64,000 nt of DNA from Macrothele yani (taxonomy: Eukaryota; Arthropoda; Arachnida; Araneae; Macrothelidae), in the NCBI GenBank assembly GCA_039090855.1, contig CM077027.1, positions 106,491,187 to 106,555,186 on the forward strand, written 5' to 3'. Positions 19,672 to 30,757 of the stretch are shown here, in pieces. The position numbers and the translations under genes are program-made. The notes under the pieces are model-generated. The model worked only from the letters and a program-made list of their open reading frames with translations. It made no database searches and was not told the origin of the DNA. Position 1 is the first letter of the stretch, and every line of letters starts with the position of its first letter.

Positions 19672-21280
19672 CCCAGCAAAAACAGTCTTGCTGGGCCAGC
19701 AGTGGGCCATTGCTGGCAGCCACCACTGCCAGCAATGGCCCAGCACTATGTTGCCGCTGCCGAACCGTCTATAAAATGTCCGGGCGGCCAACAGAAGGGC
19801 CGGCAGTTCAGGCCAACAGTTGGCACCCCATCAGTTGTCATATGCCACAACAGGGCCATCAGTGGTCCATCACAGGCAGTAGCTGCCACAAGTGGCCCTT
19901 CAGTGGCCCTGCAAGCACGTGCCAGAAATGATGGCTAGCCTAATGTGGTCCGCTAGTGTGCCGTTAGTGGCAGCCGGCAACCACGTGACGTAACTGGTGG
20001 CTTGTCGAATCTTGTCCGCCAATTTCCCAGTAGTAGCCATAATAATAATAAAAAAAAAGAGCAAGGAAAAACTATAGCTACAATTTTTTTTTCTACCCTT
20101 ACGAAACTTGCGAACTGCGCTGGGGAAATTTTCTCGACAGACCGGAAAAACAAACGCCCTTTGCATCTGACTAGATTCGATCCTGGGCAGTTTGCGTGGA
20201 AGCCGCGCTCGCTACCGACCGGCCTAATTCACGGCGCTCGGGTACGTGCTGGAAGCTCTCTGTTTGGTATGAAATTTGTAATCGAATGCTTCCCTCTTTC
20301 ATTTTATAATATTGCGAGGTATTTTTCATAAAAGTCAGTTTCATATAATTGATAAATTAATTTTTTCAACGTAACGATAGTTTTTTTTTTTTTTTACCTT
20401 AAGGGAACTTCACTCATTTTCAAGGCGTGTACATACTTAGAGTCGCTTTTCAAAGTTTTGTACTGTCCTTGCCGTCTTGAAAAGAGATTGTTGAATAAAT
20501 GTATGGTTCATGTCCGGGTTCATGTCACATTCTGTTACATTTTTAACGTTGTGTCTATCCTTTCCGTTGTCCGAAGCTACATTTGTTTTAAAGAGCAAAA
20601 GAAATTTTATTTTACTTCTCGTTATTTTTAGAAGCGAATTCCTCCCAGTCTTGTGTATTCAACCCATGGATGAGTACACCACATAGCGTTGCTTTTTTTT
20701 CTTTCAAATAATTAATAAATTTTGTATGCGTATAATTCTTTTTTTTTTTTTTCAACAAACGTTGTTTTAATGGTTTTCCAGGATACTTGTTTTAAGCGGT
20801 TTCAAATTTTTTCTTGTTATTCATGGGAACGAAGTGGGTGTATTTCATGGTTGTAATCTAGTATTTCACGGCTTATTCTGATATCTTCGTCGACGTAAAA
20901 TTTCATTAGGAAATTAATTCGCCTCTCCGCATATGGATTTTTTTCTTGACATCCACTAAAATAACACGATGGCGATAGCGTCGTCTTCAACTAACTGGTA
21001 CCATGAGAGACACAGCAAGTGTTGTTTCTGCGCATGCGCTGTCCCGATGCTTCCATCTGCTGTTGGGGGTTGCATTGGTTGCCAGCAACGGGCCACTAGT
21101 GGCACTTGCTTGCATTCCCACAATTCACGGCGATGCTGCAGGGACATCAATGGCTCGCCAACTGATAGCGCTGCCACCAACGGACCGCTACCGGGCCGTG
21201 AGCGGCAGATTTCAGCCAGCAGTGACCCATCACTGCCAGCTGGTGGCCAGCAGTTTCCCAGCACTTGTGTTTTTCCTGGG
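19672..21280. mobile_element. Repeat X copy 1, 1.6 kb with terminal inverted repeats
   Basis: Left end CCCAGCAAAAACAGTCTTGC and right end GCACTTGTGTTTTTCCTGGG are imperfect inverted repeats. Both ends carry GC-rich clusters of the words CCAGCA, TGGCC and GCTGG; the middle is AT-rich with no coding frame that I recognise. The second copy, 36067-37665, is collinear over its whole length. A 17-bp perfect hairpin occurs at 19703-19742. Class unknown; no clear target duplication. Confidence 0.75.
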
Positions 21281-21299
21281 TTTGACTGGAAGGCGACTA

Positions 21300-21495
21300 A
21301 CAATGTATAGCAAGATGTCTAGGTGCTTGAAGAAGGTATAGTTTGTAGGGAACAGATCAGGGAAATAAGGCGGATGAGGCAAAGTTTCGTATCTCAAATG
21401 GAGCAGCTTCTGGGTCGTTTGGAGTGCAACCTGGGGTATGGGCTCATGGTCATTGACTAATACCTGCTGTTTGGTGTACACTTTTCCACAGTGGC
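21300..21495 (-). pseudogene. mariner transposase fragment
   Basis: The reverse strand reads CGKVYTKQQVLVNDHEP then LQTTQKLLHLRYETLPHPPYF and PDLFPTNYTFFKHLD, the C-terminal catalytic part of a mariner (SETMAR-like) transposase. The usual HDNARPH motif is altered to NDHEPIP. N-terminal half absent. Repeat X ends just downstream at 21280. Confidence 0.72.
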
Positions 21496-21635
21496 GTACC
21501 GATAGCAATCGCAACCCTCGCATCTGGGGGAATCATGAGCAAGATGGCCTCTATCTTCAGGAAAAAGATTTTACAAAAATGTTTTGTGGAAAACTGTATT
21601 TGAACCTGGTTATTTTTAAAAATTGTAAACACATA

Positions 21636-22867
21636 AACTGAAGAGCAATTGAATTAGAGACAGCTGGCGTTATGCAAATGTGGCGCTGTGGGGGGCGCTG
21701 TAAACGCAAACAACATGACGTATGCAGCGATCCGACAATATAAAGATATAAGAAATGATGCGACGGGAATCAGTAAGAGTCGGACGCAGTATGGGTCAGA
21801 CGAAGGATCTAAGCGCATTTGATCGTGGGCAAATTGTTGGGGCCCGACGAATGGGTCTCTCCCTCTCGGAAGTCGTGCAGGCACTGGGATTTTCACGAGC
21901 CACTGTGTCACGGGTATACCGTGAGTACATCGAATCCGGTAAAACCATCACTGCAAGGGCCAACTGCCGTGGACAACAGCGTGTGGATGAGCGGGGTCAT
22001 CGTCGGCTAACTCGCATTGTAACAGCAGATAGACGGGCCACAGTGCAAGAAATCACTCGGCAATTTAACGCTGGTGCACAAAAACGTGTAAGCAGCCATG
22101 CCATCCAGAACCATCTCCTCGCTATATGGGTACAGAAGCCATCGTCCCACGAGGGTACCGCTGCTGACCGCACATCACAGGGTGCAAAGATTAGCATGGG
22201 CGCGGGAACATCGCCACTGGACCCTAGACATGTGGGAAAATGTTGCCTGGACTGATGAGTCGAGATTCACATTGGTACATGCGGATGGCAGGATACGAGT
22301 ACGGCGCAAACCACATGAAGTGATGGATCCTTATAGCCAGCAGGGTACTATTCAAGCTGATGGGGGTGGCATTCTCGTCTGGGGACAGTTTACGTAGACT
22401 GAAATGGGATTCCTGGTACGTGTGACATCGTCCCTTACAGGTCAACGTTACCGGGATATCCTGGACGACCATTTGCTCCCGTTTGTGCGTCTTCAACATA
22501 CCACTGGGGACCTCATCCTGCAACAAGACAATGCACCGTGCCATCGCTCCCGAATTGTATCCGAATGGTTGGATGAACACTCAACCGATGTGACCTCGGT
22601 TTCTTGGCCAGCTGGGTCACCTGACCTTAATCCCATCGAGCACATTTGGGATGCCATCAAGAGACATGTTCGTGGCTCTGACCCACCTCCATCAAATTTT
22701 CGTGAACTGTGGAAGCTTGTTCAGGGGTCGTGGATCCGTATGGCTTCCCAACCCTTCCGGTGTCTTGTCGAGTCCATGACGAGACGAATCGCCGCCTTCA
22801 TCAGGGCGAAAGGAGATGGTGCTACACGTTACTGCACTGGTATCTCTAATTCAATTGCTCTTCAGTG
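21636..22867 (+). mobile_element. IC-type (DD36E) Tc1/mariner element, copy 2
   Basis: Ends AACTGAAGAGCAATTGAATT and, at the right, AATTCAATTGCTCTTCAGTG. TA flanks at 21634-21635 and 22868-22869. Length 1232 bp, the most complete of the copies. Confidence 0.9.
21791..22830 (+). pseudogene. IC-type transposase, copy 2 (one frameshift, one stop)
   Basis: MGQTKDLSAFDRGQIVGARRMG opens the frame, with first HTH FSRATVSRVYREY and second HTH VQEITRQFNAG. A one-base change in length at about 22125 (GCTATATGGGTACAG) shifts the frame. Catalytic motifs WTDESRF, LQQDNAPCH and LNPIEHIW are all intact; 36 residues separate the second Asp from the Glu, the DD36E spacing described for the IC (Incomer) group. 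A TAG at about 22395-22397 replaces the Trp codon of FTWTEMG seen in other copies. A nearly active copy. Confidence 0.87.
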
Positions 22868-22869
22868 TA

Positions 22870-23283
22870 TAAAGCTAGGCATTTTTGACGGCAGCTTTGA
22901 ATGAAGTGTTAAAGATGAAATGGAATTTTCGGTATTTTCTTCTGTAATACAATATTTGGAAATAATTTTCTTTGTTTTAATATAGACAGAAATCAAGCTG
23001 TTCTTTGCATGGAACATAACCACAGAAATTTGAAAATTCAATCGTTCTGGAACGATAATCGAACCGGCATCTCCTGATTTGAGCCAGTGTCGCTTGTCAA
23101 ATCGGGAGATGTGGGTTCGATACGGTTTGTCTGCGCGATTTCTTTTATGTTGGAAAGCGTATCATAATCAATGCATTGCATGATTTTATTAACTTGTTTC
23201 ATTTCACCAGACACACTACATTTATCCGTTGCTCAATTTTTTAACTCAGTGCTTTCCAAATGCGCGACGAACAGCACGTCTAC
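22870..23283. repeat. Spacer with an inverted pair of tRNA-like B boxes
   Basis: Arms 23058-23080 (ATCGAACCGGCATCTCCTGA) and 23099-23121 (with GGGTTCGAT) are reverse complements with three mismatches, loop of 18 nt. Each arm resembles a tRNA T-arm. Otherwise no features. Confidence 0.65.
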
Positions 23284-23492
23284 TTTTTTTTAATGGGGCT
23301 TTAACGACCACCGTGAGCAACTCATTGGGCTATAAGCAGTCACTTGTCCCTAATTTAGAGCCACTGGTTCCAGGGAAGAGGGAGAGCCAATGCCGTAGGA
23401 CAAACACAGCATCCATGCCTCACGGAGTTCGAACCCGGACCTATCTCGGACGAATTTTCAGAAGACAGCGCTTAGACCACTTCACCCCCGGC
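23284..23492 (-). mobile_element. SINE-A copy 2, diverged
   Basis: Reverse-strand copy: T-rich tail at 23284, CGACCACCGTGAGCAACTCA, then the tRNA-like head at 23430-23492 (GTTCGAACCCGGAC... ending CACCCCCGGC). Confidence 0.85.
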
Positions 23493-24928
23493 AGTGTGTT
23501 GCTTCTGGTCTTCCATTGACACCTGTCACCAAAGTAATGAAGGGAGTTAGGTGTATTTTGTATTTCCGGTTACGGGCAGTTTAAGATCAGTGTCTTTCCA
23601 CGTACTTTCGACTTGCATCTCGCAAGTCGAAATACGTGGAAAATCGAACACACTGCGCAAGTCAAAAATATTTTCATTTGCCCCAAGCACAGTCTTTTTA
23701 TTTCATAGCCGTACATCGTACGTGCCATTTAATTTAGTACATGCTGATTTTATATAAAATGCACTTTTATAAAAGTGTGAAGTCAACATCAAATACCTTA
23801 TAAATTGTTTAAGCCCCGCTTACAAAATAAACAGAAAGCTGCATTTTAAAAGTGTGTCACGTTTTATTCAATCAAAGATTTAAGATTGGATCTGGCGGTA
23901 CCACACATGTTTGTTGTTTCTTAATTTGTTCAGGTAGTGAAATATTTGGCGATATTATCATAGAGATCTTCACATTTCAAGGGAAGTACCCCACTTCGAA
24001 GCTCAGAAATTTTGAGCTGGTTTAAAACGACAGAAGAGAAGCAACGCATAAGAAAATGCATTTGTGTTCATTTTCATTATTTTTATTGCACTACTTATTT
24101 GATGATCCTGTGATTTAAATGGCATTTTGAGAAAAGAAGAAAGATATTCCCAGTTAAAATTGGCAGACCTCTGGCGGAGGTTTTAGTACCGGGAATGCTC
24201 TTTTAATTTTCTTCGCTTAGACTTCGAATGCGAAGTTCGATTAATTATGAAATGATCCAAAATTGCATTTTTATTGCCATTGTTAGGAAATTACACGTCC
24301 CTTTATTATTGTAGATGGCATCTGAAAAAGCATTAAGTTTATTTTGCGGTTTATAGTAGTTTCAAACGAGAGAAATATTTGAATATATCTGGATTAAAAG
24401 ATATCATGGCGAAAGACGATTCAACGACAAAATAGCTTTAATGATTTATGCTCGTAATAAAGCCATAAAACGGTCGTCTTGGCAACATAAATAATGTAAT
24501 TGTAGCCGTTTATGCTCTGTGCAAGAGAGGGGAAAGGTTTCGTCTGATGTGAGGATCTTTGATGGAGAAATACTGAAAACTCTTGGTTTTAGCTTTTATG
24601 GGCTCGTTTAGTATTAACTGATCACACAGTATTTACTTTATCTAAGAAATAAGATAAAACTATGCTTAAAAAGTTATTGTTGTATTTTGCAAGGTAATAA
24701 CTATTGCGAAAGTTATGAAGTTTGTTCCTAAGAGCAAGTTTCACATGAGGGGCATTTAAACTCGAAATGGAATTCAGGAAACAAGTATTGAAAGAATAAA
24801 AACAAATTCGTGCCGACCGAGAAAGGAATGACCCGCTCACTTCCATTAACGGAGATTATGAACACTTGAATTTTGATTCAACAAGTTAGAAAAATCATGC
24901 GATGCATTGATTATGATGCGCTTATACC
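23493..24928. other. No gene recognised; one hairpin
   Basis: Near-perfect inverted repeat at 23595-23642: arms of 22 and 21 bp (TTTCCACGTACTTTCGACTT) differ by one base, loop ATCTC. The rest is AT-rich and featureless. Confidence 0.6.
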
Positions 24929-24958
24929 ATTTCTGGTATATGCGCTTATACCAGAAAT
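24929..24958. repeat. 12-bp perfect inverted repeat
   Basis: ATTTCTGGTATA, six bases, then TATACCAGAAAT. Confidence 0.9.
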
Positions 24959-24959
24959 C

Positions 24960-25290
24960 ATTACTCAAGTTATGAGGATAATGGCTGTGGAATAAATCTC
25001 GCTCCTGTGCGCTGACCTTTGACCCCATTTCGATTATATTCAACAGAACCGGTTCAGTATACCTCTGGAACAACATGTAAAGTTTTGTGGCAATCGAAGC
25101 ATTTTTACGTAAGTTATGACGCATAAGGGCTATGGAATGGATCCCGCTCCTATGTCCTGACCTTTGACCCCATTTCGTCCATTTTCAATAGAGTTCGTCC
25201 CCAGGTTGTCGCCTACCACATACTAAAATTTCATCGAAATCGAACAATTTTTACGCGAGGTATCGTGCGGGCAGACAGACAGAAAGACGG
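24960..25290. repeat. Dispersed repeat with two units of about 145 bp
   Basis: TGACCTTTGACCCCATTTCG occurs at 25013 and 25158, in each case followed by related sequence ending ATTTTTACG. The end GGCAGACAGACAGAAAGACG resembles termini of dispersed repeats seen in many arthropods; family not identified. Confidence 0.6.
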
Positions 25291-25460
25291 ACAAAGCTGG
25301 AGCATATACGCTTCTTCAACCTACGGTTGGAAAGCGTTAAAAATGAACAAGAAAGATGGTATAGATTATTCAAAGCAAACAGATTATAAATTCTGAATTT
25401 CCTTGTACCACTTACTGGTCATCTCTATTACACCTCTCAGAAAACATGAACATTTCATCA

Positions 25461-25524
25461 CCCTGCAGCGGGAATCGAACCCGTATCTCCCGATTTACGT
25501 TCGAGTATGCTAACCGTTACAAGC
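25461..25524 (-). mobile_element. tRNA-like SINE-D remnant
   Basis: Reverse strand: GTAACGGTTAGCATACTCG as A-box region and GGGTTCGATTCCCGCTGCAGGG as T-arm. Related to the better copies at 46840-47055 and 47200-47400. Confidence 0.6.
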
Positions 25525-25717
25525 AAATTCAGAATTTATATTATGTTTGCTTTGATTAATTTATCGATTTGCCATGTATTATGAGGAATATTTCTTCCTT
25601 CATTGATTTATCTAAAAAAGATGGTCGAACATTTTCGGGGACGCCGCTGGGACTGAGTGCTCAGAGACTCTGGTTTTCTCCTAGTCGTTTGAGATGATCC
25701 TGGACTGGAGTCCCTGA

Positions 25718-25868
25718 TGTTATGAAAACATAAATTTGTCGATGGCGGAGCTGGAAGCCGCATCCTTCTGCTAAGTAGCCGAATGCTTTCCCAATTAAGC
25801 TAAAGCGCCGAAGGGCTTTTCACTGCTACTTGCCATCTTCACACCTGCGTCACCTCTGTAGTAAGCCA
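25718..25868 (-). mobile_element. LTR of a TRIM-family element bordering the satellite
   Basis: Reverse strand begins TGGCTTACTACAGAGGTGAC, carries GCTTTAGCTTAATTGGGAAAG and ends TGTTTTCATAACA. The adjacent 25869-25880 is AAGGGGGGGGGA on the minus strand, a polypurine tract directly upstream of a 3' LTR. The satellite follows at 25953. Confidence 0.72.
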
Positions 25869-25952
25869 TCCCCCCCCCTTAAGAAAGGCCATCGCACTAT
25901 TCGCAGGTTTCGAGGCCGCCGCCTACGATGACTGAAGTAACTCTCTGTAGAA

Positions 25953-28900
25953 AAACGAATTATCATTAATTCCAGACGATATGTGGAAGGAACATCACAG
26001 ATTTTTCGAAGCGAAGAACGAATTCTCATTCATTCGAGACGATGGGTGGAAGGAACATCACTCATTTTTCGAAGCGAGGAAGGAATTCTCGTTCATTCTA
26101 AACGATGTGTGGAAGGAACATCACACATTTTTCGAATCGAAGAAGCAATTCTCATGAATTCCGGACTATGTTTAAAAAGAACATCACACATTTTTCGAAG
26201 CGAAGAAGCAATTCCCACTAATTCCAGACGATGTGTGGAAGGAACATCACACATTTTTCGAAGCGAGGAAGGAATTCTCATTTATTCCAGACGATGTGTA
26301 GAACATCACACATTTTTCGAAGCGAAGAAGGAATTCTCACTAATTCCAGACGATGTGTGGAAGGTACATCACACATTTTTCGAAGCAAAGAAGGAATTCT
26401 CATTCATTCCAGACGATGTGTGGAAAGAACATCACACATTTTTCGAAGCGAAGAAGGAATTCTCATTTATTCCAGACGACGTGTGGAAGGAACATCACAT
26501 TTTTCGAAGCGAAGAAGGAATTCACACTAATTCCAGACGATGTGTGGAAAGAACATCACACATTTTTCGAAACGGAGAAGGAATTCTCATTCATTACAGA
26601 CGATGTGTGGAAGAAACATCACACATTTTTCGAAGCGAAGAAGGAATTCTCATTTATTCCAGACGACGTGTGAAAGGAACATCACGCATTTTTCGAAGCG
26701 AAGAAGGAATTCTCACTAATTTCAGACGATGTGCGGAAGGTACATCACACATTTTTCGAAGCGAAGAAGGAATTCTCATTCATTCTAGACGACGTGTGGA
26801 AGGAACATCACATTTTTTGAAGCGAAGAAGGAATTCTCATTCATTACAGACAATGTGTGGAAGAAACATCACACATTTTTCGAAGCGAAGAAGGAATTAT
26901 CGTTTATTCCAGACGACGTGTGAAAGGAACATCACACATTTTTCGAAGCTAAGAAGGAATTCTCGTTCATTCCAGAGGATGTGTAGAAGGAACATCACAC
27001 ATTTTCTGAAGCGAAGAAGGAATTCTCACTAATTCCAGACATTGTGTGGAAGGAACATCACACATTTTTCGAGGCGAAGAAGGAATTCTTATTTATTCCA
27101 GACGACGTGTGAAATGAACATCACACATTTTTCGAAGCTAAGAAGGAATTCTCGTTCATTCCAGACGATGTGTGGAAGGAACATCACACATTTTCTGAAG
27201 CGAAGAAGGAATTCTCACTAATTCCAGATTGTGTGTGGAAGGAACATCACACATTTTCTGAAGCGAAGAAGGAATTTTCACTAATTCCAGATATTGTGTG
27301 GAAGGAACATCACACATTTTTCGAGGCGAAGAAGGAATTCTCATTTATTCCAGACGACGTGTGAAATGAACATCAGACATTTTTCGAAGCTAAGAAGGAA
27401 TTCTCGTTCATTCCAGACGATGTGTGGAAGGAACATAACACATTTTCTGAAGCGAAGAAGGAATTCTCACTAATTCCAGATTGTGTGTGGAAGGAACATC
27501 ACACATTTTTCGAAGTTAAGAAGGAATTCTCGTTCATTCCAGACGATGTGTGGAAGGAGCATCATACATTTTTTGAAGCGAAGAAGGAATTCTCACTAAT
27601 TCCAGACGATGTGCGGAAGGTACATCACACATTTTTCGAAGCAAAGAAGGAATTCTCATTCATTCCAGACGATGTGTGGAAAGAACATCACACATTTTTC
27701 GAAGCGAAGAAGGAATTCTCATTTATTCCAGACGACGTGTGGAAGGAACATCACATTTTTCGAAGCGAAGAAGGAATTCACACTAATTCCAGACGATGTG
27801 TGGAAAGAACATCACACATTTTTCGAAACGGAGAAGGAATTCTCATTCATTACAGACGATGTGTGGAAGAAACATCACACATTTTTCGAAGCGAAGAAGG
27901 AATTCTCATTTATTCCAGACGACGTGTGAAAGGAACATCACGCATTTTTCGAAGCGAAGAAGGAATTCTCACTAATTTCAGACGATGTGCGGAAGGTACA
28001 TCACACATTTTTCGAAGCGAAGAAGGAATTCTCATTCATTACAGACGATGTGTGGAAGAAACATCACACATTTTTCGAAGCGAAGAAGGAATTCTCATTT
28101 ATTCCAGACGACGTGTGAAAGGAACATCACACATTTTTCGAAGCGAAGAAGGAATTCTCATTCATTCTAGACGACGTGTGGAAGGAGCATCACACATTTT
28201 TTGAAGCGCAGAAGGAATTCTCATTCATTACAGACGACGTGTGGAAGAAACATCACACATTTTTCGAAGCGAAGAAGGAATTATCGTTTATTCCAGACGA
28301 CGTGTGAAAGGAACATCACACATTTTTCGAAGCGAAGAAGGAATTATCGTTTATTCCAGACGACGTGTGAAAGGAACATCACACATTTTTCGAAGCTAAG
28401 AAGGAATTCTCGTTCATTCCAGACGATGTGTAGAAGGAACATCACACATTTTCTGAAGCGAAGAGGGAATTCTCACTAATTCCAGATATTGTGTGGAAGG
28501 AACATCACACATTTTTCGAGGCGAAGAAGGAATTCTTATTTATTCCAGACGACGTGTGAAATGAACATCACACATTTTTCGAAGCTAAGAAGGAATTCTC
28601 GTTCATTCCAGACGATGTGTGGAAGGAACATCACACATTTTCTGAAGCGAAGAAGGAATTCTCACTAATTCCAGATTGTGTGTGGAAGGAACATCACACA
28701 TTTTCTGAAGCGAAGAAGGAATTCTCACTAATTCCAGATATTGTGTGGAAGGAACATCACACATTTTTCGAGGCGAAGAAGGAATTCTCATTTATTCCAG
28801 ACGACGTGTGAAATGAACATCAGACATTTTTCGAAGCTAAGAAGGAATTCTCGTTCATTCCAGACGATGTGTGGAAGGAACATCACACATTTTCTGAAGC

Positions 28901-29160
28901 GAAGAAGGAATTCTCACTAATTCCAGATTGTGTGTGGAAGGAACATCACACATTTTTCGAAGTTAAGAAGGAATTCAAGTTCATTCCAGACGATGTGTGG
29001 AAGGAGCATCATACATTTTTTGAAGCGAAGAAGGAATTCTCACTAATTCCAGATAATGTGTGGAAGGAACATCATACATTTTTCGAAGCTAAGAAGGAAT
29101 TCTCGTTCATTCCAGGCGACGTGTGGAAGGAGCATCACACATTTTTCGAAGCGAAGAAAT
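25953..29160. repeat. 63-bp satellite array (about 51 units)
   Basis: Tandem monomer of 63 bp with consensus parts GGAATTCTCATTCATTCCAG, ACGATGTGTGGAAGGAACAT and CACACATTTTTCGAAGCGAA. Because 63 is a multiple of three, long open frames run through the array (for example 25983-27032 and 27422-28204) with a 21-residue repeat containing FFEAKKEFSFIPDDVWKEHH; I consider these spurious, since all frames of both strands show them and stops recur. Most units contain an EcoRI site. Larger blocks recur at offsets of about 1256 and 1447 bp. Confidence 0.95.
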
Positions 29161-29330
29161 TCAAGCAAAAGTGGCTGGCCAATGGATCAAAACCAGTTCT
29201 CGAACATGCAATGGTGCTTTTCGTCGGTTCTCAAAGCCCTTGTTTCAGGAAGAAGCGACTGTCCCATGTGTCAAAAGCCGCTCTCGAACACACAGTTGTG
29301 ATTTTCGCCAGTTATCAATGGTCATAACCT
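29161..29330. repeat. 84-bp satellite, left part (two units)
   Basis: Units start at 29161 and 29245, with TGTCAAAAGCCGCTCTCGAA and TTTTCGTCGGTTCTC as landmarks. Continues at 30758 after an inserted transposon. Confidence 0.85.
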
Positions 29331-30755
29331 CACTGTCATAAAACTCCGCGCACCAAGAAAAATCCGTGCGATTAACGCCAAACTCGGCGAATAGCTACAG
29401 GGAGGGCAGACATGCAAATGTTTAATATTTTGTGCGATTCCGCATGACCGAGTGTCCAAAACCGGCGCTGAAATCGCAATCTTTAAGGCTTATAAGGTGC
29501 CGCGCAGAGGACTCCACTTTGGTGCTGAAGTTCACGGTAAGAGTCAGGTGAGATCCCTGAGTGATAGATATGCCGCAGAGCCGCAGTAGATGTGCGTACG
29601 AGCCACAGACGGAGTTTAAACGAGGCCGTATCGTCGGGATGAGTTAGGCAGGTTCGTCGATTCGCCGAATCGCTTGCCATTTTGGCCGGTCGGACAGTAC
29701 GGTGCGATCATGTTGGGAGCAATGGACACGGGAAGGCACGCAGACACGGAGGACTGGCTGTTCACGATTGAGGCGCACCACTAACAAAGATGATCGTGGG
29801 ATCCTGAGAGCGGCACGCACAGATACAACGACGTCCTTGTCCAATATCCAGAGACATGTGGTGGCTGTACAAGGGACTCCTGTGTCTTCCAAAACCATTC
29901 CCTGACGCCCGGAAGAGGCGAATCTGCACTTTCGACGGCCCTTACGTTTTCTGCGATTAACACCTGACCATCGTCGCGTCGATTGTGGGGGTGTCAGCAG
30001 CGAGCAACGTGGAATGCTACGGACTGGCGTCGTATAGTGTTCAGCGACGAATCCCGCTTCTGTATGGGAACCGACGATCACCGAGTCAGAGTGTGGAGTA
30101 CCGTAGGTGAGCGCTACGATCCCAACTTCACTGTACACCTGCACACATCCCGAACTGCAGGCGTGATGGTTTGGGGAGCCATCGCGTATGGCAGCCGGAC
30201 TTCCTTCTCAGTGATCTGAGGGACGTTGATAGCCCAGCGTGAAGTACATGAGATCCTGCGGTCCCAGGTGCTGCCTTTCCAGGCGGGGCGCTCTGGAGCC
30301 CTTTTCCAACAAGATAACGCCCGCTTGCACACGGCTTGGGTTTCACAGGACTGTTAACGTTATCCTTTGACGCTTCAGTGGCCTTCCAGGTCGCCCGATG
30401 TCTCGTCCATCGAGCACTTTGGGATCAGATGGGACGCCAGATTTCTCCATGTCCCAGTTCGTGATTTAGAACGCCAGTTTAAAGAAGAAGTGTGTGCTAA
30501 TCTATCCCAGAATAACATATGGTGTCTCTTTGATTCCAAGGCGAACCGTATCCCCGCATGTATCCAAGCACGAGGCCGTCTGACGTTGTACTAACGCTGA
30601 CCTGAATGTGTACCGTATATCCGCGGGAAATCGTCCTGCTGCTGTGATATTGTAATCACTTCATTACTTGGTATGTATAATACCATCTCACTACTAAAAT
30701 CTCATTTCAATCTGACACCTCCTTTTTGGTGCGCGCATTTTTATTACAATGAGTG
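29331..30755 (+). mobile_element. Tc1-like transposon, family D, inserted in the 84-bp satellite
   Basis: Left end CACTGTCATAAAACTCCGCG, right end GGTGCGCGCATTTTTATTAC...GAGTG as inverted repeats. TA on the right (30756-30757), altered on the left. Confidence 0.82.
29570..30594 (+). pseudogene. Tc1-like transposase, family D (broken)
   Basis: ATG at 29570 opens MPQSRSRCAYEPQTEFKRGRI, then a TAG after VGMS. HTH region with SIRRIACHFGRSDSTV follows. The frame breaks again after SSKTIP. The catalytic motifs remain: VFSDESRF, FQQDNARLH near 30305 and SSIEHF near 30410 (usual form SPIEHVW). Stop codons also interrupt around 30219 and 30355. The C-terminal RGRLTLY precedes a normal stop. Inactive. 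Confidence 0.8.
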
Positions 30756-30757
30756 TA

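Noticed and set aside
20969..21341. Overlapping ORFs with cysteine-rich products near 21 kb and 37.4 kb
   Set aside because: They lie in the GC-rich end of repeat X, all frames look similar, and the two copies do not preserve the frame.
25983..28204. Long ORFs with a 21-residue repeat (FFEAKKEFSFIPDDVWKEHH type)
   Set aside because: They follow from the 63-bp monomer length; similar frames occur in several phases and on both strands, with frequent stops.
25953..29160. CRISPR-like array
   Set aside because: Whole monomers repeat with no unique spacers, and the context is eukaryotic.
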